A stretch of DNA of 64,000 bases from Hyphomonas sp. (GTDB lineage Bacteria > Pseudomonadota > Alphaproteobacteria > Caulobacterales > Hyphomonadaceae), in the NCBI GenBank assembly GCA_017792365.1, contig CP051229.1, positions 2,542,001 through 2,606,000 on the forward strand, written 5' to 3'. Of the stretch, positions 33,981 to 43,984 are shown piece after piece. The notes below the pieces were generated by a model. That model had not been told where the DNA came from. It was given only the letters and a program-made list of their open reading frames with translations, and searched no databases. Made by a program: the position numbers and the translations under genes. Numbering within the stretch: the stretch's first letter is position 1; every line of letters starts with the position of its first letter.

Positions 33981-34331
33981 CTACTCTACGATCTCGAAGC
34001 GGCGGCGATCGAACACCTTCAGCACCTGCGCCAGCTCGTGCCCGCGCTTCAGGATCTGTCCGGTGGCGTTGTAGACGCAGTAGGCGCCCTGCCGGCGCGC
34101 CAGCGCTGGGCGCTTTTCGATCGTCCATGTCGGCGCCTCCGAGGAGCGCTGGTGCATGCAAAAGGTGGCGTGGTCCTTGTGGGCGCCGATCGCGTAATCC
34201 TTGCACACACCTTGCGCCACCAGCCGCCCATAGACGCTGAGAATGATGCTCAGTTCGTTGCGCTGGAACCAGACCTGGTCGATGGCGGCGGAGGAATTGA
34301 TCTGTTCGCCGGTCGATGTCTGATAGCGCAT
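33981..34331 (-). CDS. DUF2794 domain protein
   Basis: 116 residues. The conserved alphaproteobacterial block is visible: VWFQRNELSIILSVYGRLVA, a DYAIGAHKDHATFCMHQR strand region, IEKRPALARRQGAYCVYNAT and ILKRGHELAQVLKVF. Small soluble protein with no assigned role. It converges on the Bax-inhibitor family gene. Confidence 0.88.
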   Translation of the reverse strand: MRYQTSTGEQINSSAAIDQVWFQRNELSIILSVYGRLVAQGVCKDYAIGAHKDHATFCMHQRSSEAPTWTIEKRPALARRQGAYCVYNATGQILKRGHELAQVLKVFDRRRFEIVE

Positions 34332-34703
34332 GCGGAAGCCTCATTGGGTTGCTCACAGCCAACCTGCAATCCTAATGAAGAATTCACAATCCCACCCCAA
34401 TTCAGACTAGCCAAAGCCGTGAATCACGGCCACATTCATTCGTGTCGGGCGGATGATTTTACCGCCGACCTTGGACCCAACAGCCCCCCAGCCCCCCAGG
34501 GTTACGGTTGATCGGTCCGCCCGGCGCTTCTCTCAAAAATTCAAATGTTTAAGCTGCAAGTCGCGGCTGCTTGTCCTATCCTAATGCGCGCGTTTCAGGC
34601 CGGCGCTGCTGTGTGTGAACGCTTCGAATCGATTCGCCGGAGTGACTGGATTGCGACGCGAAGCGCCAGTCGATTCGGCAGCTGAACGAACGATGGAGTC
34701 GCC
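34332..34703. other. Intergenic region, 372 bases, no gene supported
   Basis: This gap separates two divergent genes. It has an AT-richer centre (34370-34440), a tandem CAGCCCCCCAGCCCCCCAG at about 34480-34499, and near 34540 another AT-rich patch (CTCTCAAAAATTCAAATG) that may hold the promoter of the ABC operon. I see no RNA gene or terminator here. Confidence 0.5.
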
Positions 34704-35471
34704 GTGCCGGAAGCGGCCGAGTTGAGCGCAAATCCACTCCTTGTCGTTGAGCGGCTTTCGAAGTCGTTCGGCGCTGTGGCGGCGGTCCGGGAGGTGAGTT
34801 TCGAGGTCTCCCGAGGGGAGACGGTGGCGTTCCTCGGGCCGAATGGCGCAGGCAAATCCACGACGCTGAGAATGATCGCGGGCTTTCTTGATCCCGACGA
34901 GGGCAGCGTCACGGTGGGCGGCCACGAGATGGCGACGGCGCGGCAGGAGGCGCAGGCGCAGCTCGGCTATATTGCAGAAGGCGCGCCGCTCTATCCGGAC
35001 CTCTCCGCATCCTCCTACCTCTCATACGTCGCCAGGATGCGTGGCGTGCGCGCAGGTGAGCGGGCAGGGGCGATCGCGCGCGTTGCTGAAAGCGCGCGGA
35101 TCACCGATGTGATGCACCGGCCGCTGGATGCGCTGTCGAAAGGATATCGCCGGCGCGTGGCGCTTGCCGGGACAATGCTCCACGATCCGCCCGTTCTGGT
35201 CCTCGATGAGCCGACTGACGGCCTTGATCCGAACCAGAAGCAGGCGATGCGCATCTGGCTGCGCGAGCTTGCGAAGGACAAGGCGATCCTGATCTCGACG
35301 CATCAGCTGGATGAGGCGAGCGCCATGTGCCAGCGGGCCATCGTGATCTCCGCCGGCGCAATCGTAGCCGATGGCCCGACAGGGGATGTGCTCGGCTTAC
35401 AGCCAGAGGAGACATTCTCCAGACTCACCGCGACATCGCCGTCGCCCGTAGTCGCGGGCGTAGCGGGATGA
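34704..35471 (+). CDS. ABC transporter ATP-binding protein, GldA/NatA-like
   Basis: 255 residues from GTG 34704. Walker A GPNGAGKST, signature LSKGYRRRV, Walker B VLVLDEPTDGLDP and the switch His in ISTHQLDEA are all intact. Sequence and neighbours match the ATPase of the GldA-GldF-GldG kind of exporter. First gene of a four-gene operon in which every stop overlaps the next start (ATGA or GTGA). Confidence 0.93.
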   Translation: MPEAAELSANPLLVVERLSKSFGAVAAVREVSFEVSRGETVAFLGPNGAGKSTTLRMIAGFLDPDEGSVTVGGHEMATARQEAQAQLGYIAEGAPLYPDLSASSYLSYVARMRGVRAGERAGAIARVAESARITDVMHRPLDALSKGYRRRVALAGTMLHDPPVLVLDEPTDGLDPNQKQAMRIWLRELAKDKAILISTHQLDEASAMCQRAIVISAGAIVADGPTGDVLGLQPEETFSRLTATSPSPVVAGVAG

Positions 35472-36217
35472 CAAGCTGGTCAAACGCCCTTGTCGCGACA
35501 TGGCTGCGCGAGTTGCGCGCCTACTTCTTGACGCCTCTGGCCTATGTCTTCATCGCCATCTTCCTGGTGGCGGTCGGCGCGTTCACGTTCGAGGTGGGCG
35601 GCTTCCTCGATCAGGGCAGGGCGGACCTCGGGCCCTTCTTCGTGTTCCACCCCTGGCTCTATCTGGTGTTCCTCCCGGCGATCGGCATGCGCCTCTGGTC
35701 GGATGAATTACGCTCGGGAACCATCGAGCTCCTTCTGACATTCCCGGCGCCGGTCTGGTCGATCGTGCTCGGGAAGTTTCTTGCCGCATGGACCGTCGCC
35801 GCAGCTGCGCTGGCGCTGACCTTCCCGATGTGGTTGTCGGTCGCCTGGCTCGGGTCTCCCGATCACGGCGCCATCGCCCTGAGCTATACGATGAGCTTCA
35901 TGATGGCCGGCGCCTACCTCGCGATTGCATGCGCGATGTCGGCGCTCGGCTCCAGCCAGGTGGTCGCCTTCGTCATCGCCGTCACCGTCGGGTTCCTGTT
36001 CACGGTTTCGGGTCTGCCCATCGTGCAGTCGGGCGTCGTCGATACGTTCGGCGCTGCTGTCGGGGACGTGTTGGGCGGTCTGTCTCTGCTCGCCAGGTTC
36101 GAAGCGGCGCAGAGAGGCGTCCTGGAATTGCGGGCGGTCGTGTTCTACGTGGGCTTCATCGCCCTGTGGCTGGCGCTGACGACGCTGTGGATCAGCGCAC
36201 GGAGGGAGCGACCATGA
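35468..36217 (+). CDS. ABC-2 type permease, GldF-like
   Basis: 249 residues, ATG overlapping the ATPase stop. It begins ATWLRELRAYFLTPLAYVFI, the typical N-terminal helix, then FFVFHPWLYLVFLPAIGMRLW with SDELRSGTIELLLTFP, the coupling region characteristic of GldF/NosY permeases. About six membrane helices. It would pair with the ATPase as the channel. Confidence 0.92.
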   Translation: MTSWSNALVATWLRELRAYFLTPLAYVFIAIFLVAVGAFTFEVGGFLDQGRADLGPFFVFHPWLYLVFLPAIGMRLWSDELRSGTIELLLTFPAPVWSIVLGKFLAAWTVAAAALALTFPMWLSVAWLGSPDHGAIALSYTMSFMMAGAYLAIACAMSALGSSQVVAFVIAVTVGFLFTVSGLPIVQSGVVDTFGAAVGDVLGGLSLLARFEAAQRGVLELRAVVFYVGFIALWLALTTLWISARRERP

Positions 36218-38028
36218 CCCGCCGCGCCTTTGTTCTGATCGCCAGTGCGCTGATCTTCCTTCTGTTCATCGCGGCGAATGCCGTGCTCTCGCGCTGGCTG
36301 GCGCCGCTGCGCATCGATCTCACCGGCAACCAGCTCTACACCCTGTCAGAGTCGGCAGAGCAGGTGCTTTCCCGTCTGGTCGAACCCGTCGAACTCGAAT
36401 TTGTCTACTCGCGTGCGGCGGCAAGCGAATTTCCCGGCCTACAGTCACATGCTGCAAGGATCAGGGAATTGCTCGGCGAGATTTCCGCGCAGTCAGACGG
36501 CAAGGTCGTCATCCGGCAGACGTTTCCGGAGGAATACTCCGAGGACGAGGACCGGGTCGCGCTGGCTGGACTCACATCCCTAGGCGATGGCGGCGCGCCG
36601 ATGTTCCTCGGTGTGATCGGTCGCAACACCGTAGACGACGAAATCATCATACCGGCATTGACGCCTGCGCGTGACGCTTTCCTTGAGTACGATCTCATTC
36701 GCCTGATCGCTCAACTGGATGATCCGGCGCCGCCAGTGATCGCGCTGCTGTCCGGACTGCCGGGGTTTCAGGGTGATGGGAGACGCGAGGGCGACGCCTT
36801 CATCCTGCGCGAGATGGCGCGACAGTTTCAGGTCCGCGTCCTGACGCCGGACTTTGACGAGCTGCCGGCGGATGCGGACATCCTGATGCTGGTCAATCCG
36901 CCAGCACTGGATGATGAGCGTCAGGCGATGATCGATCGTTTCATGCGCACGAAGGGCAGGGCGTTCGTGGCGCTCGATCCTGCATCTCGCGTCGCGGCCG
37001 CAAGCGGCGCGCCGACAGTAGCATCACAAGCCGGTCAGCTTGGCCAGACGCTCGGCTTCCGGATGTTGACGACGACGGTCGCTGACCCCGTGATCGCTCT
37101 TCCCGTGGAGATCGACGCAGGAGGTGGGCGCACCAACATTCTGGGTCAGCCGCTTTTCCTGGGTGTCCCGCGCGCACTGATGGCTTCGACCGACCCGGTG
37201 ACGGGCGATCTGACACGGCCAATCAACCTCGGCGCGGCTGGCGCGCTTGAGTTCGACGAAGCTAGCGGATTGACGGTCGAACCCCTGATGGAGAGCTCGG
37301 ATGAGGCGATGGTCGTGTCCTCGGATTTGGCGGTCACCGGGCCCGGGCCGGTGCGCGTGTTCGAGGCCATGTCGCCGCCTGCGGGAGCGCGCATCCTGGC
37401 TGCCCGGATTTCAGGTCGGCTGGGGCCGGCGACCGAGGCCGGCGAGCGTTTGCAACTTTCGGATCTTGAGGAGAGCGACGGCGTCGTCTCGGATGTCATC
37501 GTGGTGGCTGACAGCGATTTTCTGGCGGATGGGTTTCATCTCGATCCGTCCGCTGGCGCGCCGGTGGCGGACAACGCCGCCTTCGTCCTGAATGCCCTCG
37601 ACAATCTGGCCGGCGGTGCAGCGCTGAGCAGCCTGCGTTCGCGCGCCCCGGCCCTGCGCCCGATGACGACGATCGACGAAATCCGCCGGGAAGCGGAGTC
37701 GCGCTACTACGCTGAACAGACCGAACTGCAGGAACAGCTCGAGCAGTACGAAGCCCGTCTGGCCGAGATCGAAAGCAATGAAGCTTCGTTTCTGGACGCT
37801 GGGCGTGACCGCTCGCGCTCTGGCGATGCCGAAGCAGAGGAACTGCGAACGCAGATCCTCGAGACGCGCACGCGCCTGCGCGGCATCGAACGCAACTTCC
37901 GCGCTGATCTGGACCGGGTTGAGACAACGTTGGTGGCGGCGAACGTCTGGCTCCTGCCAGCGCTCGTGGCGATCGCGGGGCTTGGGGTCTTCGTGTGGAG
38001 AAGCCGGAGGAGGGCCGGCAGACCGTGA
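36214..38028 (+). CDS. GldG-like ABC transporter auxiliary protein
   Basis: 604 residues. One helix at each end (FVLIASALIFLLFIAANAVL and NVWLLPALVAIAGLGVFVW) brackets a large periplasmic domain. That domain starts with RIDLTGNQLYTLSESAEQVL and includes FLEYDLIRLIAQL and VIALLSGLPGF, as in GldG and the ABC_transp_aux family (PF09822). Near the C-terminus a coiled coil spans roughly residues 490-580 (EQTELQEQLEQYEARLAEIE). Start overlaps the permease stop by four bases. Likely forms a membrane complex with the two genes before it. Confidence 0.9.
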   Translation: MTRRAFVLIASALIFLLFIAANAVLSRWLAPLRIDLTGNQLYTLSESAEQVLSRLVEPVELEFVYSRAAASEFPGLQSHAARIRELLGEISAQSDGKVVIRQTFPEEYSEDEDRVALAGLTSLGDGGAPMFLGVIGRNTVDDEIIIPALTPARDAFLEYDLIRLIAQLDDPAPPVIALLSGLPGFQGDGRREGDAFILREMARQFQVRVLTPDFDELPADADILMLVNPPALDDERQAMIDRFMRTKGRAFVALDPASRVAAASGAPTVASQAGQLGQTLGFRMLTTTVADPVIALPVEIDAGGGRTNILGQPLFLGVPRALMASTDPVTGDLTRPINLGAAGALEFDEASGLTVEPLMESSDEAMVVSSDLAVTGPGPVRVFEAMSPPAGARILAARISGRLGPATEAGERLQLSDLEESDGVVSDVIVVADSDFLADGFHLDPSAGAPVADNAAFVLNALDNLAGGAALSSLRSRAPALRPMTTIDEIRREAESRYYAEQTELQEQLEQYEARLAEIESNEASFLDAGRDRSRSGDAEAEELRTQILETRTRLRGIERNFRADLDRVETTLVAANVWLLPALVAIAGLGVFVWRSRRRAGRP

Positions 38029-39056
38029 GCGGCGTTCTCTCCGATCCTCGCAGACGCATCCTGGCGATCCTGGCCGCAGCATTGCTGGGCGTCGCCGCCA
38101 TCGGATTGGTGAGCGCAAGGCCGGATGGCGCCGAAGCGGTGCGAGCCGAGGTCGGCCAGTTGGTTGTCCCCGGACTGGATGAGCGCATCGACGAGCTTGG
38201 CCTGATCATGGTGTCGACAGCCTATGAGACCTACCACCTCGTGCGCGATCCTCAGGGCTGGGTCATGACGGAGAAGGGCGGCTATCCCGTTGCCGAAGGC
38301 CGGATCGGCGCGCTGGTCGAAGCAATCGCTTCGATGCGGTATGCCGAGGCGATGACGCGCGATGCGCGCAAGTTCGATCTGATCGGCGTGGGCGATCCGT
38401 TATCAGGCGGGACCGGCGCCTTGCTGGAGATCGGAAACGGCCGCGGCGATGTCTACGCCAAGCTGATCGTGGGTTACCGGTCGGGACGAAGCTACGTGCG
38501 CTGGCCGGATGACCTGCAGACATGGGCAGTTGAAACGGATGCCGCCATGCCGCCGCTCCAGCGCGCAACAGCCTGGCTCGATCTTGACCCCGTCGACGCG
38601 GACCGCGCGCGCATTTCCGAAGTAGAGTTGAGCCCGCTGCTGGGCGAAGCCTATCGTCTGACGCCGGTCGACTCTGAAGGTCAGGCATTCGAATTGGCGG
38701 CTCCGCACACCGGTCTGCGCGTCCTCGTGCCGTTTGCCCTCTCGATGGTTGGCGGCGCGATCTCGACCTTGTCGCCGCTCGATGTCGCGCCCGCCTCGGT
38801 GACCAACGGCGCCAGCCTTGGCGGGCGTCACGTCACAAGGCTGGATGATGGCGTGATGGTCGAAACGACTGCATTCCGCACCGCCGATCGTGGCTGGATC
38901 ACGATCTCCGCGTTCGCGGACGATACGGCTTCCGACGCAGCACAGCGACGTGCGCGCGAGATCGACGAAGCAGCTGCGGGTTGGGCCTATGCGCTGAGCG
39001 CTACGGACTGGGAAGCTTTCACTTCGCCGCTTGCGCTTCTCGCAGTCGAGGGCTGA
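38025..39056 (+). CDS. DUF4340 domain protein
   Basis: 343 residues from GTG 38025, which overlaps the GldG-like stop. One N-terminal helix (ILAILAAALLGVAAIGLV) and then a periplasmic domain with the DUF4340 pattern: TYHLVRDPQGWVMTEKGGYP and VAEGRIGALVEAIASMRYAE, followed by a repeat of the same fold. DUF4340 genes often close GldFG-type operons and probably encode the last extracytoplasmic subunit. Substrate of the whole system unknown. Confidence 0.88.
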   Translation: MSGVLSDPRRRILAILAAALLGVAAIGLVSARPDGAEAVRAEVGQLVVPGLDERIDELGLIMVSTAYETYHLVRDPQGWVMTEKGGYPVAEGRIGALVEAIASMRYAEAMTRDARKFDLIGVGDPLSGGTGALLEIGNGRGDVYAKLIVGYRSGRSYVRWPDDLQTWAVETDAAMPPLQRATAWLDLDPVDADRARISEVELSPLLGEAYRLTPVDSEGQAFELAAPHTGLRVLVPFALSMVGGAISTLSPLDVAPASVTNGASLGGRHVTRLDDGVMVETTAFRTADRGWITISAFADDTASDAAQRRAREIDEAAAGWAYALSATDWEAFTSPLALLAVEG

Positions 39057-39062
39057 TACGGC

Positions 39063-39770
39063 TCAGGACAGACGTTTCTGTGCGACGCCGATAATGCGTC
39101 CGGTCGCGCTGTCCTGCTGGACAAGCACGGTGCAGCCCGCATGGCAGTTCTCTGCCGGGTAGGACGCCGAGCCGCCGCTCCACGAGCCGATCTTCTCAAC
39201 GCTGGTGACGAGATTGTAGTAAGCCATCGGCTTGCCTTCGTTCTCGCCGCTCTTCGGTGTGACGCGCGTATAGCCCGGCTTCACCCGAACCAGCACGACA
39301 GAGCTGTCGCCGTCATAGTCGCCGGTCAGGACGACGCGGCCCGGTTCGAAACGGACATCAGCCGGGTAGGGCGTGTGATCGCGCTTTGCGAGACCTTCTT
39401 CGATGTTCTCGAGTTTGACGCCGGAGGAGTGGAGCCTGCCGCCGAAGACGACCTGCGGCGTATAGGGGCCGCGATAGCCGAGCGAGCGGTTGTAGTCCTT
39501 CTGACGCTCGGTGAATTCCGGTTTCGCGAACGTGTCGTCCCACCCGAGATAGTTCCAATACCCGACCGGATAGGTCATCGCGATGATGTCATCCCGCTTG
39601 GCGAGATAACCGACATTCCGGTTTGCAACGGGACAGTTCCCGCAGCTCTGGCTGGAGAACAGCTCGATGACGACCGGGCGCACGTTATCGGATGGCTGCT
39701 GCGCCTGGGCGCCAAAGCCAATCGCCAGCGCCAGCAGCGCCGGAAGTACGCGGGAAGGGCGAAACTTCAT
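39063..39770 (-). CDS. DUF1223 family periplasmic thioredoxin-fold protein
   Basis: 235 residues. A cleavable signal peptide ending AQAQQ is followed by VVIELFSSQSCGNCPVANRN, a thioredoxin-like start with a CxxC pair. Later YWNYLGWDDTFAKPEFTERQ and YTPQVVFGGR are typical of DUF1223. A second cysteine pair (ENCHAGC) is near the C-terminus. Probably a periplasmic redox or binding protein; no partner is evident. It converges with the DUF4340 gene, 6 bases apart. Confidence 0.9.
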   Translation of the reverse strand: MKFRPSRVLPALLALAIGFGAQAQQPSDNVRPVVIELFSSQSCGNCPVANRNVGYLAKRDDIIAMTYPVGYWNYLGWDDTFAKPEFTERQKDYNRSLGYRGPYTPQVVFGGRLHSSGVKLENIEEGLAKRDHTPYPADVRFEPGRVVLTGDYDGDSSVVLVRVKPGYTRVTPKSGENEGKPMAYYNLVTSVEKIGSWSGGSASYPAENCHAGCTVLVQQDSATGRIIGVAQKRLS

Positions 39771-39829
39771 GAATTACCGACTACCGCCAGTGCCCTACAC
39801 ATACGAATCAATCCGGTGTGAGCCGGACG

Positions 39830-42514
39830 TCAGGAACCCTGAGCCAAGGACCTCAACACGTAGTGAAGGATGCCGCCATGGCGGTAGTAGTCCAGCTCGT
39901 TTTCCGTATCGATACGCACTTTTGCGGTGAATTCCTTGGTTGTTCCGTTGGGGAAGGTGACTTTTGCGGTCACATTCTGGCGTGGCGAGATGTCCGAAAT
40001 GCCGTCAAGCGAGACGGTTTCGGCCCCTGACAGGCCAAGCGCTTTCCAGCTGGAGCCGTCCTCGAACTGCAGCGGCAGGACGCCCATTCCGATCAGGTTG
40101 GAGCGGTGGATGCGCTCGAAGCTCTCGGCGATCACCGCACGCACGCCAAGCAGACGCGTACCTTTGGCCGCCCAGTCGCGCGACGAACCGGTCCCGTATT
40201 CCTTGCCTGCGAACACGACCAGCGGCGTGCCTTCCGAGACGTAGCGCATGGCGGCGTCGTAGATCGGCATCTGCTCGCCAGACGGCTGGCGAAGCGTCAC
40301 GCCGCCTTCCACCCCAGGCACCATCTGGTTCTTGATGCGGATGTTGGCGAACGTGCCGCGCATCATGACTTCATGGTTGCCGCGGCGTGCGCCGTAGGAG
40401 TTGAAGTCCATGACTTTCACATCATGGTCCTGCAGGTACTTGCCCGCAGGGCTGGCGACCGCGATCGAACCGGCCGGAGAGATGTGGTCGGTCGTGATGG
40501 AGTCGGCGAAAAGCCCGAGGATCCGCGCGTCCTTGATGTCGGTGATTGGCTCGGGCTCCATGCCCATGCCCGTGAAGTAGGGCGGGTTCTGGACGTAGGT
40601 CGACTCGCTCGGCCAGCCGTAGGTTTCGCCGCCGGAGACATCGATGCCCTGCCAGGCCGCATCGCCCTTGAAGACGTCAGCATAGCGCGAGGCGAACATT
40701 TCCGCCGTGACGACCTGACGGACCGTGTCGGCGATTTCCTTGGACGAGGGCCAGATGTCCTTCAGGAACACCGGCTCGTTCTCATCGTCATAGCCGATCG
40801 GATCGGTGGTGACGTTAATGTTCATCGACCCGGCGAGCGCGTACGCGACGACGAGCGGCGGTGACGCCAGGTAGTTGGCGCGCACATCCGGGTTCACGCG
40901 TCCCTCGAAGTTCCGGTTGCCCGACAGAACCGAGCACGCAACCAGGTCTTTGGAGGCGATGGCCTTCGAGATCTTCTCGGGCAGGGGACCGGAATTGCCG
41001 ATGCAGGTCGTGCAGCCATAGCCGACGAGGTTGAAGCCCAGCGCGTCGAGGTCGTCCTGCAGGCCCGCCTTCTCGAGATAGTCGGTGACCACCTGGCTTC
41101 CCGGCGCCAGCGAGGTCTTGACCCACGGACGAACCTCAAGATTGCGCTTGCGGGCGTTGCGCGCCAGCAGGCCGGCCGCGATGAGAACCGACGGGTTGGA
41201 CGTGTTGGTGCAGGAGGTGATGGCTGCGATCACGACGTCGCCGTTGCCGATCGAGTATTCTTCGCCTTCGACCTTGGCGCGATCCAGCGCGGTCTCGGCG
41301 CGATTGAACTCACCTGCGAGCGCCGTTGCGAAGGCGTCGGCAGCGTCAGACAGGACGATCCGGTCCTGCGGGCGCTTGGGACCGGCAATCGACGGCTGAA
41401 CTTCGGCGAGGTTGAGCGACAGCGTATCGGTGAAGACCGGCGTCTCCATTTCGGCGCGCCACATGCCTTGCGCCTTGGCGTAGGCCTCGACAAGGGCGAT
41501 GCGGTCGGCGTCGCGGCCGGTCGCCTCGAGATAGGTGACGGTCTCTTTCGAGATCGGGAAGAAGCCGCAGGTCGCGCCGTATTCCGGCGCCATGTTGGAG
41601 ATGGTCGCCTGGTCTTCGAGCGAAAGATTGTCGAGGCCGTCGCCGTAGAACTCGACGAACTTGCCGACCACGCCGCGCGCACGCAGCATCTGGGTGACGG
41701 TGAGGACGAGGTCGGTCGCGGTCGCGCCTTCGGGCAGCTTGCCGGACAGCTCGAAGCCGATGACTTCCGGGATCAGCATGGAGACCGGCTGGCCCAGCAT
41801 CGCTGCTTCGGCCTCGATGCCGCCGACACCCCAGCCAAGGACCGCAAGGCCGTTGATCATGGTGGTGTGGCTGTCGGTTCCAACGCACGTGTCGGGGTAG
41901 GCGACTTCGTCGGCGCCATCCTTCGAGGTCCAGACGGTCTGCCCGAGATATTCGAGGTTCACCTGGTGGCAGATGCCGGTGCCCGGCGGCACAACACGGA
42001 AATTGTCGAACGCGCCCTGACCCCATTTCAGGAACTCGTAGCGCTCGCCGTTGCGCTCGTACTCACGCGCGACGTTCTGTTCGAAGGCCGACGGCGTCCC
42101 GAAATTGTCGACCATGACCGAGTGGTCGATCACGAGGTCGACGGGGACGAGCGGGTTCACCTTCTTCGGGTCGGCGCCGAGCTTCGCTGCAGCATCGCGC
42201 ATGGCGGCGAGGTCGACGACAGCCGGAACGCCGGTGAAATCCTGCATCAACACGCGCGCCGGGCGATAGGCGATCTCCACCTCGGCGGAGCCGCGATCCT
42301 GGATCCAGTTTGCAAAAGCGACGATGTCAGACTTGGTGACGGACTTTCCGTCCTCGAACCGCAGCATGTTTTCGAGCAGAACCTTGAGCGAGGCGGGAAG
42401 GCGCGACACATCGCCCAACCCATTTTTTTGTGCAGCTTCAAGGCTGTAGTATGTGTATGATTTGTTTCCGACCTTGAGGGTCTGGCGTGCTTTGAAGCTG
42501 TCGAGGGACGGCAT
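39830..42514 (-). CDS. acnA: Aconitate hydratase A
   Basis: 894 residues, the AcnA/IRP1 type. Converts citrate to isocitrate in the TCA cycle. Fe-S cysteines are in TSCTNTSNP and the [11 protein letters not shown] block. Other motifs include [20 protein letters not shown] and [14 protein letters not shown], and swivel-domain [16 protein letters not shown]. It is full length and unbroken. It is divergent from ccmA with 138 bases between the starts, an arrangement common in alphaproteobacteria. Confidence 0.97.
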   Translation of the reverse strand: MPSLDSFKARQTLKVGNKSYTYYSLEAAQKNGLGDVSRLPASLKVLLENMLRFEDGKSVTKSDIVAFANWIQDRGSAEVEIAYRPARVLMQDFTGVPAVVDLAAMRDAAAKLGADPKKVNPLVPVDLVIDHSVMVDNFGTPSAFEQNVAREYERNGERYEFLKWGQGAFDNFRVVPPGTGICHQVNLEYLGQTVWTSKDGADEVAYPDTCVGTDSHTTMINGLAVLGWGVGGIEAEAAMLGQPVSMLIPEVIGFELSGKLPEGATATDLVLTVTQMLRARGVVGKFVEFYGDGLDNLSLEDQATISNMAPEYGATCGFFPISKETVTYLEATGRDADRIALVEAYAKAQGMWRAEMETPVFTDTLSLNLAEVQPSIAGPKRPQDRIVLSDAADAFATALAGEFNRAETALDRAKVEGEEYSIGNGDVVIAAITSCTNTSNPSVLIAAGLLARNARKRNLEVRPWVKTSLAPGSQVVTDYLEKAGLQDDLDALGFNLVGYGCTTCIGNSGPLPEKISKAIASKDLVACSVLSGNRNFEGRVNPDVRANYLASPPLVVAYALAGSMNINVTTDPIGYDDENEPVFLKDIWPSSKEIADTVRQVVTAEMFASRYADVFKGDAAWQGIDVSGGETYGWPSESTYVQNPPYFTGMGMEPEPITDIKDARILGLFADSITTDHISPAGSIAVASPAGKYLQDHDVKVMDFNSYGARRGNHEVMMRGTFANIRIKNQMVPGVEGGVTLRQPSGEQMPIYDAAMRYVSEGTPLVVFAGKEYGTGSSRDWAAKGTRLLGVRAVIAESFERIHRSNLIGMGVLPLQFEDGSSWKALGLSGAETVSLDGISDISPRQNVTAKVTFPNGTTKEFTAKVRIDTENELDYYRHGGILHYVLRSLAQGS

Positions 42515-42652
42515 GGCGGGATTACCCCTGCTTGAAGAACCTGGTGATGGAACCCGGGAATCCCGCCAGAATCTGGTGGTTATCCCTGTCCTTGGGCGCG
42601 TTCGTATATTAGCGGGGCAGGTTCTGCAAATCGTGACAGAAGCGGCGATGAA

Positions 42653-43273
42653 TTGACCCCTGACTGGCCGGAAATCGTGCTCGAGGCGAGCGAGCTTGCC
42701 GTCTCCCGAGGCTATCGGGTGCTGTTCCGTGGGGTGGGCCTGAGGGTGGCCGGGGGTGAGGTCATGGAGCTGCGCGGCCCGAACGGATCAGGCAAGTCGA
42801 CGCTATTGAGAATCCTCGCCGGCCTCACGCGAGCGGACCTGGGCGAGGTGGAATTCTGCGGCGCTGAGGGCGATCGCTTCCGCCACTATCTTGGCCATCT
42901 CGACGCGATCAAACCGAACGAGACGACGCGCCAGCAGGCCGTGTTCTGGGCCCGCTATCTCGGCCACCCGGTCGAGACGGCGATGGCGGCCCTTGATCGG
43001 GTGGGTCTGACCGGCAGGCTGGAAGCCCCGGGGAGGGGATTGTCGGCGGGTCAGAGGCGTCGGCTGGCGCTGAGCCGGCTGCTGATCGACCCGCGACCGG
43101 TATGGCTGCTCGACGAGCCGATGGCGTCTCTGGATACACGCGGCGCGGAGCTGGTGCGGGCGCTGGCTTCCGAGCATGTGGCCGCGGGTGGGCTGATTGT
43201 AACCGCCGTGCATGGCGAAGGATTTCCCGGCGCCCGCGCGCTCGACGTCAGCCAGTTCGAGCCCGCAGCGTGA
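42653..43273 (+). CDS. ccmA: Heme exporter ATP-binding protein CcmA
   Basis: 206 residues from a TTG start at 42653. Walker [17 protein letters not shown], signature [13 protein letters not shown] and Walker [13 protein letters not shown]. It powers release of heme-loaded CcmE from the CcmABCD complex during cytochrome c maturation. Its stop overlaps the ccmB start as TGATG. Confidence 0.92.
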   Translation: MTPDWPEIVLEASELAVSRGYRVLFRGVGLRVAGGEVMELRGPNGSGKSTLLRILAGLTRADLGEVEFCGAEGDRFRHYLGHLDAIKPNETTRQQAVFWARYLGHPVETAMAALDRVGLTGRLEAPGRGLSAGQRRRLALSRLLIDPRPVWLLDEPMASLDTRGAELVRALASEHVAAGGLIVTAVHGEGFPGARALDVSQFEPAA

Positions 43274-43938
43274 TGGGCGGGGCGCTGGCGGTCTTCCTGC
43301 GCGAATTGCGCCTCGCCTGGACCAGCGGGGGAGGGGCGGCCCTGCCTCTGGGGTTCTTCGCAGGTGCAGCCAGCCTGACGCCGCTCGCTCTCGGACCCGA
43401 GACCGAGATTCTGCAGGCGGCGGGACCAGGGGTGATCTGGATTGCGCTGGCCCTGTCGAGCCTTCTGCCCATGGAGCGCATGTTCCAGGCCGATCTCGAG
43501 GACGGGACGCTGGACGCCTATGCGACGTCCGGCCTCGCCCTGGAGGCGATCGCGACGGCGAAGGCCGCCGCCCACTGGCTCGCCGGCGGCGTCCCCTTGG
43601 CCCTACTCTCGCCAATTCTCTGGGTCATGCTGCAAGGCCCGTCAGAAGCGATCGGGTTGGTCGTGCTGATCTCGCTCATCGGGTCGATCGCGTTCTTTTT
43701 GTTCGGCTCGATCGGCGCAGCGCTGGCGGCTGGAGTTCGTCGTGGCGGAATGTTGATTACACTTGTAGCGCTGCCGCTGTATGCTCCAGTCATGATCTTC
43801 GGCGCCGCCGCGCTCTACGGAGCGGCGAGCGGCGGGGATTGGTGGACGCCGCTGCGGTTCACCGGCGCTGTCAGCCTGTTTGCGCTGGCGCTCGCGCCCT
43901 TCGCCTCCGCCATGGCCCTGCGGACGGCGATTGACTAG
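43273..43938 (+). CDS. ccmB: Heme exporter permease CcmB
   Basis: 221 residues, six predicted helices, starting [20 protein letters not shown]. The family block MERMFQADLEDGTLDAYATSG is clear, and the last helices read LPLYAPVMIFGAAALY. ATG overlaps the ccmA stop, so the pair is translationally coupled. Confidence 0.93.
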   Translation: MGGALAVFLRELRLAWTSGGGAALPLGFFAGAASLTPLALGPETEILQAAGPGVIWIALALSSLLPMERMFQADLEDGTLDAYATSGLALEAIATAKAAAHWLAGGVPLALLSPILWVMLQGPSEAIGLVVLISLIGSIAFFLFGSIGAALAAGVRRGGMLITLVALPLYAPVMIFGAAALYGAASGGDWWTPLRFTGAVSLFALALAPFASAMALRTAID

Positions 43939-43984
43939 ATGACAGACACGGGCCGCGCTTGAGGAAGCGTCACTGGGAGTTGGC

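Noticed and set aside
34476-34502. Short tandem CAGCCCCCCAGCCCCCCAG upstream of the ABC operon.
   Set aside because: Only two copies of a C-rich unit; probably simple sequence rather than a regulator site.
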